Shown piece after piece: positions 34,874 through 44,279 of a stretch of 64,000 nt of DNA; position 1 is the first letter of the stretch, and every line of letters begins with the position of its first letter. A program made the position numbers and the translations under genes. Origin of the DNA: Anseongella ginsenosidimutans (lineage in GTDB: Bacteria > Bacteroidota > Bacteroidia > Sphingobacteriales > Sphingobacteriaceae); assembly GCF_008033235.1 (NCBI RefSeq), contig NZ_CP042432.1, positions 186,001 through 250,000 on the forward strand, in the 5' to 3' direction. Under the pieces are notes generated by a model. The model was not told the origin of the DNA and searched no databases. It worked only from the letters and a program-made list of their open reading frames with translations.

Positions 34874-34904
34874 TTGCAGGCATTCCGGAAGTGGTTTATA
34901 TTTG
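34874..34904 (+). promoter_or_regulatory. putative promoter of the coiled-coil membrane protein gene
   Basis: TTG at 34874-34876, a 20-base spacer and TATATTTG at 34897-34904 fit the Bacteroidota -33/-7 layout. The ATG is only four bases further, implying a leaderless or nearly leaderless transcript. Confidence 0.5.
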
Positions 34905-34908
34905 CTAA

Positions 34909-35373
34909 ATGAACACCTATGAAGCTAGAACTTACAATGCACTATCCAGGCGGATAGGCCGGCGTCACGCTGAAAACCTGGTCGATTTTGTCAAAGGAGA
35001 AACGAAAAGTGAAATGCGTTCCTTTTCAAAAATATTCATGACAAAAGAGGACAAAATTGAATTGTTTGAGAAGATAAGCGCTAACCGCGGAGACCTCACC
35101 GCTAAAATCAATACCGCTCAAAGAGAGATGGACAAGAAAATAAATACGGTTGAAACCAGGCTCACCGAAAAGATCAGCGCCGTCCAGAATAACCTGAACG
35201 CGGTGGAAGCCAGGCTCAGCGAGAAGATCAATACTGTCCAGAATAACCTGAACGTTGTTCAGATGAACCTGGAATACAAGATCAATACGACCAAATCCGA
35301 ATTGATCAAGTGGATGGCGGGCTTCTGGTTCGCGGCAATAGCCCTTATTGTCAGTATTTTGAAATTCCTTTAA
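34909..35373 (+). CDS. coiled-coil protein with C-terminal membrane anchor
   Basis: 154 residues. After an N-terminal part (RRHAENLVDFVKGETKSEMRS) come about 70 residues of heptad-like repeats, with the unit RLxEKIxxVQNNLN occurring twice. A single C-terminal membrane helix follows (KWMAGFWFAAIALIVSILKFL, about 134-154). The layout resembles DUF1640/CCDC90-like and bacterial tail-anchored coiled-coil proteins often found beside toxin or restriction loci, but no partner gene is adjacent here. Function unknown. It has a good -33/-7 promoter of its own. Confidence 0.75.
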   Translation: MNTYEARTYNALSRRIGRRHAENLVDFVKGETKSEMRSFSKIFMTKEDKIELFEKISANRGDLTAKINTAQREMDKKINTVETRLTEKISAVQNNLNAVEARLSEKINTVQNNLNVVQMNLEYKINTTKSELIKWMAGFWFAAIALIVSILKFL

Positions 35374-35459
35374 AGGCAGGCGACTGCCGCCGCTGATCCG
35401 GATACTTGTTTCCGCTGCAATGCGGCTCCATCATCCCCCACCTGCGCGGCAGCCGGCCC

Positions 35460-36578
35460 TCAGAACGCCCCTACTTCCGCAAAAAAGGTGGAATTCTGAT
35501 CGCCGTGGCTGGCATTCACGGTTACCTTGAAATATTTCGCCTGAATTGGGGATGTAAGGAATACCAAATGCCGGTCATCGGTATTTTCCAGCGTGAATGT
35601 GCCGGCCGGTTCCCAGGCGACGCCGTCCGTACTAACCGCTATTTCGATATCTTTGGCATTCCCAGAGGCAGATCCCTGCCGGGGCGTAAAGATAAAACCG
35701 TTGAAAGTTACTTCCGCACCTGCATCTATGGCAAGGTAATGAGGCGGGCCCGGCTCGGCGCCCTCCCATTGGGTATGCCAGAACGTATTGATATCATCAT
35801 CAAGTGCATGAATGGCATGTCCGTTATCTTCACCTTCTCCGGACGCTTCTTCTGATGAAAATCCCGATACCGACCAGGAAGACCGGTCAAGTTCTTCAAG
35901 GACTTCGCCCGTTAGGAATTCCGTATAGAACGTATCGATGGACAACGAATCGGGCAGGTATAAGGTCCGGTACTGGAAGGGCGTTCCGGGCTTGTAGTCT
36001 GCGATTTTCGCCTGGCTCGAATCCGGATGTACCATAAAGGTAGCCTCTTGTCCCGATATGGACGTGTATTTGAGTTCGGTGCCTACCACCTCGTTGCCGG
36101 GTGCAGCAAAGTCGAGTACCGCAGTATCCTCCCGCAGCCAGGCTTCATTCACCAGCCTCGGCAGTAAAACAGCCTGATACTTGTCACCGTAGACGGTCCC
36201 GCTTTCAAAAACAGGCACGGAACTATATCCTTCATCATCATACGTGTAAATCTCAAAGTTGTAAGTCCGTTCCGTCATATTTTCCAGCAGGAGATAAATA
36301 GTATCAATTCCGGCTGTTTTCTGAACGGCTATTTCAGCTGAATCGCCTCTGTTGTTCCAGTAAACCTTGCAGCGGCTCACGTTAGGGTCGGATATCAGTA
36401 ACCAGGTGAACAGGATCCGGTTCTTTCCCGGGTAAACCATCACCGAATCTGCTCTTCCAACGTAACGGATCTCCCCTTCGGGCAAATACTGTTTATAATC
36501 GTCCATTTCTGAACAGGACGCCAATCCCGCTAATAAACCGGCCAGGCCCAGAAACATTATATATTTATTCAGTTTCAT
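35460..36578 (-). CDS. DUF4998 plus discoidin-like lipoprotein of the SusCD operon
   Basis: 372-residue lipoprotein; the signal peptide ends at LASC. The first half (about 25-210) matches the DUF4998 type (RILFTWLLISDPNVSRCKVYWNN, fibronectin-like strands). The second half (about 235-372) is an F5/8 type C/galactose-binding-like domain: HAIHALDDDINTFWHTQWEGAEPGPPHYLAIDAG, then IQAKYFKVTVNAS. Such proteins are surface glycan-binding components of polysaccharide utilisation loci. It is the last gene of the operon, 33 bases after the DUF4959 gene. No catalytic residues are seen. Confidence 0.82.
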   Translation of the reverse strand: MKLNKYIMFLGLAGLLAGLASCSEMDDYKQYLPEGEIRYVGRADSVMVYPGKNRILFTWLLISDPNVSRCKVYWNNRGDSAEIAVQKTAGIDTIYLLLENMTERTYNFEIYTYDDEGYSSVPVFESGTVYGDKYQAVLLPRLVNEAWLREDTAVLDFAAPGNEVVGTELKYTSISGQEATFMVHPDSSQAKIADYKPGTPFQYRTLYLPDSLSIDTFYTEFLTGEVLEELDRSSWSVSGFSSEEASGEGEDNGHAIHALDDDINTFWHTQWEGAEPGPPHYLAIDAGAEVTFNGFIFTPRQGSASGNAKDIEIAVSTDGVAWEPAGTFTLENTDDRHLVFLTSPIQAKYFKVTVNASHGDQNSTFFAEVGAF

Positions 36579-36611
36579 CGTTCTTCAGTTTGTGCTATAC
36601 CTGTGTACTTC

Positions 36612-37787
36612 TCATTGTTGGGGGCTTCCCCAGAATGTAATTTCCATGAAGTGAACAAAACCGCTCCCGGCCCAGTTCCTGAGCGTTTTAAAACGAATGT
36701 ACCTCACTTCGGGAGCATCGATCGGAACATTATATTCCTCGCCTCTTGCAGCTGCATCCACGTCATCCTGGGTATTGGATGCCGGCGGCAAACCAGATGG
36801 TTTTACAGACTCGCACTCCACCAGTTTTACCCAGTTGTCCCAGCTTCCGTCGGAAGGCGGATCATTGGAGCCCCATAATTCAAATTCCCGGGGATTCCCG
36901 TGCGTAAAGATCCATGTATCAGGGCGCTGCCAGATCTTAAAGCGGCTTAGCTTTGCTGTTACGCCTAAATCAAACGTAAACCATTGGGGGCTCGGCCCTC
37001 CGTTGTCGGTATGGAAACCCGTCCCGCCGTTATCTCCGTTCCAGAGATTAGGCATTACCCATCCCCAGGCGGAGGGCTCGTCGGTAGGCAGGCGCACCTC
37101 CTTGAATTCCCCCTTATCCAGTTCCGTTTCATAAAGCGGGGACAGCACTACCCGGAGGGTATCCGACAGGTTATTCCAGCGGTCGCGTACATACACTCCG
37201 AAATCCCTTTCCAGCGTATCATAGCCTCTGACGGAGAAACTGCCTTCCTTTAACTGGGTGTAAAACGTCTCGACAGGCACGTAGCCCCCTACTGTGTCAT
37301 TGGTTAAGACCACGACCGCTATGCCGGCTTCGAATTCATTTTCAAACTTGATATTTGCACCGCCGAAGTCTTCCGTAACCGTCACGCTCTTAAAGACCTC
37401 TTCCACCGGCGGAGTAAGCGGATTTATCTGGATACTGACAGGTTCCGATTCATTCTCGCTCCGGTCGACGGCATATAATTTCACATCGTAGGTTCCGGTA
37501 TCCCCGAATCCCTCCACAAGTACGGAATTAGTATATAAGGACCCCCTGCTTTCCCTCACCACCCCAGGCTTGGATTCGAACTCAGCCTTCACATACAAAA
37601 GATCCTTATCCCGGGGCAGGGAATAAGTTATCCTTGCCGCTCCATGCAGGTTTTCCACGCTTACATTGGAAACAGGCCCCGGTACGCTGCCGTCATTTTC
37701 CACAGGATTATTGATCTCTTCTTCCTTACAGCTGCCGGCGGCCATTATCACAAGCCCGGTAAAAAACATAAATATTGCTCGTTTCAT
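36612..37787 (-). CDS. DUF4959/DUF5126/DUF5000 lipoprotein of the SusCD operon
   Basis: 391 residues, with a lipobox at MAAGSC. Three domains in order: DUF4959 (about 28-125, PGPVSNVSVENLHGAARITYSLP), DUF5126 (about 125-235) and C-terminal DUF5000 (about 240-391, a discoidin-like fold: SAWGWVMPNLWNGDN, FDLGVTAKLSRFKIWQR, PEVRYIRFKTL). Proteins of this exact layout sit beside SusC/SusD pairs and are taken to be surface glycan-binding proteins. It is third in the operon, 25 bases after susD. Confidence 0.88.
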   Translation of the reverse strand: MKRAIFMFFTGLVIMAAGSCKEEEINNPVENDGSVPGPVSNVSVENLHGAARITYSLPRDKDLLYVKAEFESKPGVVRESRGSLYTNSVLVEGFGDTGTYDVKLYAVDRSENESEPVSIQINPLTPPVEEVFKSVTVTEDFGGANIKFENEFEAGIAVVVLTNDTVGGYVPVETFYTQLKEGSFSVRGYDTLERDFGVYVRDRWNNLSDTLRVVLSPLYETELDKGEFKEVRLPTDEPSAWGWVMPNLWNGDNGGTGFHTDNGGPSPQWFTFDLGVTAKLSRFKIWQRPDTWIFTHGNPREFELWGSNDPPSDGSWDNWVKLVECESVKPSGLPPASNTQDDVDAAARGEEYNVPIDAPEVRYIRFKTLRNWAGSGFVHFMEITFWGSPQQ

Positions 37788-37812
37788 AATGATTATCTGA
37801 TTGTTAAAAAAA

Positions 37813-39720
37813 CTACCACCCCAGGCTTTGCACCAGCTTCCTGTTCACTACGGTATTCTGTTCCCTGATAGGCCAGAAATAATCCCGCGGCGCCCGGAAT
37901 GTTTGCTTAAACAATACCCTGGGACGATAATAGCTTTCCGCATCGGCCTTTTCCACATCCCAGCCGAGAACAGGGCCGTTAAAGGCATCGTCCGCCTTCT
38001 TCCACCTTCTCAGGTCCCAGTAGCGATGCCCTTCAAAGGCCATTTCAATCATCCGCTCCTGGTGAATGATCTCGCGCAGGCCTTCCCTGGAAGTGTACTT
38101 GTCCGGCTGCCTGGAATAGGTGGACCAGGACTCTTCTACCGTTTTCAATCCTGCCCGTTCTCTTACCAGGTTAAGCCATTGGTATACTTCCGCTCCCGGT
38201 CCCGCTGACTCGTTCAGTGCTTCAGCATACAACAGGTACAGGTCGGCCAGGCGCATAATGGGCCAGGGGTATTCTTCGATACTCAGATCCTGTGCGTCCT
38301 GGATAATAAAATTCCAGTTTACCAGCTTTTTCGGAAAGTACCCGGTAATGGAGTAACGTCCTACGCCTTTCCGCGCCGAAGTCTGGTCCATTTTAGCCTC
38401 CACGTGCCAGGGCTGGGTATCGTCATATTTTCCCTGTCCGTACCAGATGGCCCCGTCAAAAGCCAGGTCGGCGTAAAAACGAGGCTCCCGGTCAAAATGC
38501 AGGGCGACCGTTTCATAGCCTTCCTTGAGGTTAAATCTATCTTCGGAGGAAGCGATTTTGAGGGCGTAGCGATTGGCATAATCCCAGGTCTTATCTTCAG
38601 AGATGGGGACGCCGTTCTCGCTGTAAAATAATTCGGCCATTCGCATGGTGGGCGCCAGCTGGCCGAGTGCCTGCTCATTAATCAGCCGGCTCGGGTCAAT
38701 CCGGGCCATGGCAAGGCGCTGGATATAATTCCCGGTACTGTTGCTCGATCCCCAGACCAGTTCCTCATTCCATCGTTCCCCGATGCTGTTACGGATATTC
38801 ATTTTAACCTTGGTAGTCTCGGAAATATCATACAAGGTCGAAGGGAAATAATAAAGTTCCTTACCTGCTGCGTGACAGGCTTCAATGGCTTCCCTGCAGG
38901 CTTCGGCCGCTCTTTTCCATTTTTCAGGATCACTGGAGGCGCTGAAGAGCATGGTGCCGTCGGGATTGGCGAAGTTCGCGAAATCCGCGTTTCCGTTGAA
39001 AAGCGGGCTGGCGGCAAGCATCAGCACTCTTGCCTTGATACCCAGGGCGGCAAGGCGGGTAACCCGTCCAAGTTCCGAGGTTTGATCCGGCACTACTACG
39101 GGCAGATCCGCGGCCGCTTCGTCCAATAGCCCGACAATATAATTTACCACGGAATCTACGGGCTGCCGGCTCACTTTCACCTCTTCTACTGAACTCGATA
39201 TAGGAAGATTCTCGTGAATGATCGGCACGGGGCCATACATCCGGAGCAGCCAGAAATGATAATAAGCTTTAAGGAACTTTACTTCCGCCACCCAGCGCAC
39301 CTTCATATAAGGCTCCAGGTCAATAACGTTGTCAACATTCTCAAGGAATATATTACAGTCGCGCAGAGCGGTAAACAAGGGTTGCCCTCCTTGTAATCCA
39401 TCCCAGTAATTGAGGTAGGGATCCACGATATTCTGGTTACCCCTGGCTATCTGGAGCGAATTAGAGTTGAAATTGGTGACGGGATAGAATTGCCAGAATT
39501 CGTCGCCGGCAACAAAAGCGGGGTTCCATTGAGGATCACCTTCGGCAGGCAGGTAGGAGTAACAGGTAAAGAGGTACTTCTCTGCTTCCGATCGCATCGT
39601 AAACGCGTTATCTATGGTTGCAACGTTGTCAGGTATTACATCCAGGTAATTATTGCAGGAGGCAAGGATTGCAAGCGCTCCTGTCATCATCAGTACTTTT
39701 ATATATTTCATAATTGACAA
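37813..39720 (-). CDS. RagB/SusD family nutrient-uptake outer membrane lipoprotein
   Basis: Surface lid of the SusC channel that binds the glycan. 635 residues. The signal peptide ends at ILASC, and the opening NNYLDVIPDN is typical. The TPR-rich core includes EVKFLKAYYHFWLLRMYGPVPII and WPIMRLADLYLLYAEALNE, and the end is ERMIEMAFEGHRYWDLRRW plus a short C-terminal WPIREQNTVVNRKL. It is separated from susC by two bases. The ligand is unknown; the operon has no glycoside hydrolase to reveal it. Confidence 0.95.
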   Translation of the reverse strand: MSIMKYIKVLMMTGALAILASCNNYLDVIPDNVATIDNAFTMRSEAEKYLFTCYSYLPAEGDPQWNPAFVAGDEFWQFYPVTNFNSNSLQIARGNQNIVDPYLNYWDGLQGGQPLFTALRDCNIFLENVDNVIDLEPYMKVRWVAEVKFLKAYYHFWLLRMYGPVPIIHENLPISSSVEEVKVSRQPVDSVVNYIVGLLDEAAADLPVVVPDQTSELGRVTRLAALGIKARVLMLAASPLFNGNADFANFANPDGTMLFSASSDPEKWKRAAEACREAIEACHAAGKELYYFPSTLYDISETTKVKMNIRNSIGERWNEELVWGSSNSTGNYIQRLAMARIDPSRLINEQALGQLAPTMRMAELFYSENGVPISEDKTWDYANRYALKIASSEDRFNLKEGYETVALHFDREPRFYADLAFDGAIWYGQGKYDDTQPWHVEAKMDQTSARKGVGRYSITGYFPKKLVNWNFIIQDAQDLSIEEYPWPIMRLADLYLLYAEALNESAGPGAEVYQWLNLVRERAGLKTVEESWSTYSRQPDKYTSREGLREIIHQERMIEMAFEGHRYWDLRRWKKADDAFNGPVLGWDVEKADAESYYRPRVLFKQTFRAPRDYFWPIREQNTVVNRKLVQSLGW

Positions 39721-39722
39721 GA

Positions 39723-42700
39723 TCAGAATCCAACTTGTAAGCCTATATTAAACACCTTTTGAATGGGATAGCTGAGCCCGTTGCCGGCCATCTCGGGATC
39801 CCAAAGCTTGAATTTGCTGAACGTCATAAGATTGGTGCCGCTGAGGTACACCCGGACATCGGTGATTTTCCATCTTTCAATATGCCGTTCGGGTATGCTA
39901 TAACCTAATTCTACGGATTTTAACCGCAGAAAGCTTCCGTTACGCATAAACCAGCTGCTTCGCTGAACGTTGTTATTTATCACCGTACTGCTAAGGCGGG
40001 GCCAAAGGGCGTGCAGGTTCCGGTTATCTTCCGACCAGTGATCATCGGCATAAGCCTGGAGAAGCTGGTTTTGAAGGCTGTAGCCGGGTAGTTCGTCGTT
40101 CGAATATCGGTAGGCCACAAAGGGCGCCGTTGCATACGGATCTATCCAGAAGGACGAACGTCCCGAGCCCTGGAGGAAAGCTGAAAAGTCAAAGCCTTTA
40201 TAGCCGGCGGAAAAGCCAAAGCCGTAGATGATCTCCGGATCGGTTGGAAAACCAAGCGGCACCTGGTCCAGGTCTGTTATTTGCCCGTCGCCGTTTACAT
40301 CATGGTATTTGATATCTCCGCCCATATACTCCCCATAATTCTGCCTGGGAGAATTGAGTACTTCATAATCGTCAACAAAAAGGCGCTCGGCGATCAGCCC
40401 CCAATGCTGGCTCAGCGAGTGCCCGAGATGGGATTTATATTTTTCCCGGTAATCAGGTTCTTCGTAAGCCGTAAATTCGCTCGCTGCATAAGTAAAGTTG
40501 ACCCTTCCCTGCAGCCAGAGGCCCTGGTTGAACACTTTATTATAATCCAGAGAAAAGTCTACGCCGCTGGATCTTGCCTGGCCAACGTTAGCTTTTACAT
40601 CCGCCTGCAGCCCCATGGAGGTTGGAATGGAACTCCTGGTCATCAAAATATTGCTGCGGTCGCGGCTGAAATATTCAGCGATAATCTCAAAATCGTTAAA
40701 CAGCCCTAATTCAACGCCCAGGTTAAGCTGCTTGTCTGTTTCCCAGGTAATCGCCTCGTTGGGGTACCGGCCGATGGTTACCCCCGGCCTTATGTAATTG
40801 AAATTGGTCCCGAAACGTGCCTGGTTATTCGCATCGTTCAAGTTCACGTTGGATAGATAAAAGAAACGATCTTCCGGGCCGCCGATGGCGTCATTACCTA
40901 CCAGCCCGTACGTTGCCCTTAGTTTCAGTTTATGAATACTGGAAATCATGGGTTCCCAGAACTTTTCGTTGCTGATATACCAACCCAGCCCTACGGAAGG
41001 GAAAAATCCGAAACGTTCGCTTTTATGAAAGCGTTCGGAACCGTTATACCCGAAGGTAAATTCCGCCAGGTAGCGGTCATCGTAACCATAGGTGAACCTG
41101 CCGGACAACCCTTCATTGCGGAAGGGAAGTGACCGTTGAAGGTCTCCGGCATTGGCCACCAATGAGTTGCGCCTGATATAAACGAACATCCCGCTTACGT
41201 CATGGTTTTCTGCGAACGTCCTGTTATAGTTTACCGCGGCTTCGATATAAACCGTAGCCGTAATATCCTTCGCCCCCTCATCGTAGCCCAGGTATTCGGT
41301 GGCCTGCCCCTCATTCATCAAGGCAAGGCTGTATGACCCGGTCTGCGGATCATATCCGCCCGCCTGGTAATAATAGGGGTTATAAAACCGGGATACGTCA
41401 TAATAGGAATAACGCTGCGCGTTCCCCATAGCCCTTGCTGAAAGTCCCGGGACCACCCATCCAAAGTCTTGTTTCAATTCAAACTGGGCCATCATATTGG
41501 AACGCGTCCAATCCTTGTAGCCTTTTACCATGTCGGCATAGGGATTAAGAAAGTTACCCGATCCCTGGTTAGAGTTGCCAAACAGGATATGCTTTACCCT
41601 GGTCCTGGACGCCCCTTCCGGAAAATAAGCGGGAAACAATACCGGGTTAGAGCGCATGATCTTACGGTAAAGCCCGTCTCCTCCGTCAACCGGCCCCCGG
41701 TAGTCATCAAAGCTGCCGTAAAGCCGCACAATGGTTTCGGTCGTTTTGGTGAGGTCGATATTCACGTTGGACCGGAGCAGGTAAGACTTCAGGTCAATAT
41801 TGCTGTTAAAGTTGTTCCTTTTGTCTACATCCAGGATGCCATTATCCTGGTTAAACGTACCGGCAATGTAGTACCTGGCTACCTTTCCGCCCCCGCTCAC
41901 GCTAAAGTTAGCACGCTGGTTACTGGTAGTATTTTTAAGTAACATGCTCCTCCAGTCTATTGCCGGGTAAGCATAAGGGTCCGTACCTGCGATCGTATTG
42001 TCAATTTTATTCTGGGAATAGGGAAGCAGGCCAATGGGGTCGCGTGTCAGCACGGATTCGTTGTGCAGCAGCATATAGGTGATCGGATCGGCCAGCTCGA
42101 TATTCTGCGTATTGCTCGAAATGGAGTTTTCGAGGCGGAGCGATACCCTGGCGGCCCCCTCCTTTCCTTCTTTGGTGGTGACCAGGATGACGCCGTTTGC
42201 CCCTCGCGCGCCGTACAGTGAAGTAGCGGTGGCATCCTTCATAATTGAAAAAGTGGCAATATCATCCGGCTGCAGGCGGGCCAGGTCGGTGGCGCTTAAC
42301 TCTATTCCGTCTATCAGGATCAACGGGTCCTTCTTATAGCCAAAGGTAGTTACCCCCCGGATGAAGAAGCTGGCATTATCCTGGCCTGGCTCTCCGGTTC
42401 GCTGGTAGGCGATCACGCCGGATAAACGGCCTGCAAGTGCGGTCGTGAGATTGCTGGAAGGGACTTTTAGTTCTTCAGGATTAATAGTGGTCACGGAACT
42501 GACCATACTTGACTTCTTCTGCGTCCCGAAAGCAACTACCGCTACTTCGTCCAGGGCCTCCACATTGCTGGCCAGCATAATCGTAACTGGCTGGCCTTTC
42601 CGGACAAGCATCTCCTTGTCTTTATAGCCGACAAAGGAAAAAACAAGCGTTGCCTGCTCGCCGGAAATATCCAGGATAAAGTTGCCCTCCAAGTCCGTAT

Positions 42701-42893
42701 TGGTGCCTTGCTGAGTGCCTTTTATCATTACCGAAACGCCGGGAAGGGTTTCCCCGGTTAAGCTGTCTGTTACCGTCCCGCTCAGGCCGCTGTTGTCCTG
42801 GGCCTGAAGCCAGGCGGGGCTGCTCAACAAAAAAGCGAGGAAAAAAAGCAGTCTTTTCCAGGCAGAAAAGACAATACGACATCGTTGAATCAT
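39723..42893 (-). CDS. SusC/RagA family TonB-linked outer membrane protein
   Basis: 1056-residue TonB-dependent channel. The signal peptide ends near WLQAQ. A carboxypeptidase-regulatory-like domain follows (about 37-112, GLSGTVTDSLTGETLPGVSVMI), then the plug domain (about 115-235, FFIRGVTTFGYKKDPLILIDG and LYGARGANGVILVTTK) and a 22-strand-type barrel ending VFNIGLQVGF. There is no N-terminal STN domain, so control by a FecR-type anti-sigma factor is not expected. No regulator lies next to it. It heads a four-gene minus-strand operon. Confidence 0.96.
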   Translation of the reverse strand: MIQRCRIVFSAWKRLLFFLAFLLSSPAWLQAQDNSGLSGTVTDSLTGETLPGVSVMIKGTQQGTNTDLEGNFILDISGEQATLVFSFVGYKDKEMLVRKGQPVTIMLASNVEALDEVAVVAFGTQKKSSMVSSVTTINPEELKVPSSNLTTALAGRLSGVIAYQRTGEPGQDNASFFIRGVTTFGYKKDPLILIDGIELSATDLARLQPDDIATFSIMKDATATSLYGARGANGVILVTTKEGKEGAARVSLRLENSISSNTQNIELADPITYMLLHNESVLTRDPIGLLPYSQNKIDNTIAGTDPYAYPAIDWRSMLLKNTTSNQRANFSVSGGGKVARYYIAGTFNQDNGILDVDKRNNFNSNIDLKSYLLRSNVNIDLTKTTETIVRLYGSFDDYRGPVDGGDGLYRKIMRSNPVLFPAYFPEGASRTRVKHILFGNSNQGSGNFLNPYADMVKGYKDWTRSNMMAQFELKQDFGWVVPGLSARAMGNAQRYSYYDVSRFYNPYYYQAGGYDPQTGSYSLALMNEGQATEYLGYDEGAKDITATVYIEAAVNYNRTFAENHDVSGMFVYIRRNSLVANAGDLQRSLPFRNEGLSGRFTYGYDDRYLAEFTFGYNGSERFHKSERFGFFPSVGLGWYISNEKFWEPMISSIHKLKLRATYGLVGNDAIGGPEDRFFYLSNVNLNDANNQARFGTNFNYIRPGVTIGRYPNEAITWETDKQLNLGVELGLFNDFEIIAEYFSRDRSNILMTRSSIPTSMGLQADVKANVGQARSSGVDFSLDYNKVFNQGLWLQGRVNFTYAASEFTAYEEPDYREKYKSHLGHSLSQHWGLIAERLFVDDYEVLNSPRQNYGEYMGGDIKYHDVNGDGQITDLDQVPLGFPTDPEIIYGFGFSAGYKGFDFSAFLQGSGRSSFWIDPYATAPFVAYRYSNDELPGYSLQNQLLQAYADDHWSEDNRNLHALWPRLSSTVINNNVQRSSWFMRNGSFLRLKSVELGYSIPERHIERWKITDVRVYLSGTNLMTFSKFKLWDPEMAGNGLSYPIQKVFNIGLQVGF

Positions 42894-43130
42894 AAAGAAT
42901 CTGATTTAGGTTGCTAACTATTTATGATACTGTGTAATTCAAATAAGCAGCGAGGGAAATATATTGGTTTAGAATCGCTGAATATTTGTATTATGTTAGA
43001 CGTAAATATAGATGATAATCTTTCAATATACCAAATTAAATATTTCAAATTAAATTCGAAAAAGCTTTTTCTTAAAAAGAAATGCAACCGAGTGCATATG
43101 CAATAAAAAGTAATACATAATCGAAAGCAA
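42894..43130. other. AT-rich region upstream of susC
   Basis: Together with the terminator and 134 more bases this makes a 410-base gap without a gene. The stretch is much richer in A and T than the rest of the window and must hold the susC promoter. No exact TAnnTTTG box was found on the minus strand near the gene. A 60-codon plus-strand frame here is AT-driven and not believed to be a gene. Nothing clear was seen in 43170-43303. Confidence 0.5.
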
Positions 43131-43169
43131 AGAAAAGCCCCACGTAGTTGAACCTACGCGGGGCTTTTC
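43131..43169 (-). terminator. strong hairpin terminator after the isomerase/oxidoreductase genes
   Basis: AGAAAAGCCCCACGTAG and CTACGCGGGGCTTTTCT form a 17-base stem with one mismatch and a six-base loop. The A-rich and T-rich outer ends let it work in both directions. It isolates the susC operon from transcription coming from 43304-45563. Confidence 0.85.
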
Positions 43170-43303
43170 TTTTAGTATTTCAGGATTTTCGCGCTTTAAA
43201 AAAAAGCGGTTATTATACGGTGGGGTTACCCTGTTTAAAAAGCATTGCTTTGTTTAAAGGATTACGCGGGCCTGCTGAAAAGATATTCGTTTTTCAGGAA
43301 GGA

Positions 43304-44218
43304 TTAGCCGTTCTTAAAAATGGCGTCCATTTTCTGGCTGATCGTGAGCAGCCGTTCCCGTTTGCCCCCCGGCACTTCGGCCGAAGCCCAGCCCGAATAC
43401 CCGATTTTTTCCAGGGCCTTGTTTACTTCCGGCCAATTGCAGTCCCCTTCCAGGAGTTCTACATTGAAGCCTTTCCAGATCCCTTCTTCCTGTTGTTTCT
43501 TCCGGCTATATTCTTTTATATCCAACTTAATGATGCGTTTTCCGAGGGCTTCGATCCAATGCTCCGGCCACCCGTACCGTACAATGTTCCCTACGTCAAA
43601 ATACCATCCTACCATGGGGCTGTCAAATTCGTCCACATAGCGGGCAGCTTCCAGCGGGCTGATCAGGAAGTTATTCCAAACGTTCTCAAAAGCGATCTTT
43701 ATACCGGTCTCTTTGGCCAGGGGAAGCACTTTCCGGATCTCTTCCTGGGAGCGTTTGTAGGCATCTGCATAACTTACGCCCTGGTTTACTACGCCGGGTA
43801 CCAGCAAAACCGTGGTACCGCCGTACAGTTTACAATCCCTGAGCGATTGCTCGAGCGCCTTCACGCATTTTTCCCGGACTTTCGGGTCAGGATCAGAAAG
43901 GGGGGAACTCCAATGCGCGGAGTTCACTACTCCCGGAAGTTCAAGGCCGCTTTCTTTCTTTGCTTCCAGGATCTCGTCCGGATCAAGGTTATTGGGAGAA
44001 TCCAGCTCCACGCCGTCAAATCCCAGTTCTTTGAGCAGCCGAAATTTCTCCAGGATGGTTCCTTCTTCTTCTACCATCCCGAATTTCAGGGATTTCTTTA
44101 TTTTCAGAGGCTTTGCCGACGCCGGGATGCCGCTATTTGCTGCAAGTCGGCCGGGCCATCCGAGTCCTGCCAGCGCTGCGCCGGCCGCACTGCTTCTGAT
44201 AAACGTTCTGCGTTCCAT
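43304..44218 (-). CDS. Tat-exported sugar phosphate isomerase/epimerase-like protein
   Basis: 304 residues. A twin-arginine signal (ERRTFIRSSAAGAALAGLG) is followed by an AP-endonuclease-2/xylose-isomerase-like TIM barrel: ELGFDGVELDSPNN, VLLVPGVVNQGVSYADAY, IAFENVWNNFL (metal Glu), VGWYFDVGNIVRYGWPEHW (metal Asp/His) and a final WASAEVPGG. The metal-ligand pattern is intact. Its export suggests a periplasmic sugar or polyol epimerase rather than a cytoplasmic one. It lies 61 bases after the Gfo/Idh/MocA gene and upstream of the susC operon, so the three units may serve the same substrate. Confidence 0.87.
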   Translation of the reverse strand: MERRTFIRSSAAGAALAGLGWPGRLAANSGIPASAKPLKIKKSLKFGMVEEEGTILEKFRLLKELGFDGVELDSPNNLDPDEILEAKKESGLELPGVVNSAHWSSPLSDPDPKVREKCVKALEQSLRDCKLYGGTTVLLVPGVVNQGVSYADAYKRSQEEIRKVLPLAKETGIKIAFENVWNNFLISPLEAARYVDEFDSPMVGWYFDVGNIVRYGWPEHWIEALGKRIIKLDIKEYSRKKQQEEGIWKGFNVELLEGDCNWPEVNKALEKIGYSGWASAEVPGGKRERLLTISQKMDAIFKNG

Positions 44219-44279
44219 TTTTTCTTGGTTTAGGGGATCCCGGCAGGCTTGTTCTTATAACGATCCGGCCGGGAGCCGG

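Noticed and set aside
42924-43106. 60-codon plus-strand frame upstream of susC
   Set aside because: AT-driven codons in a non-coding region, no homology-like features, and it lies in the expected susC promoter region.
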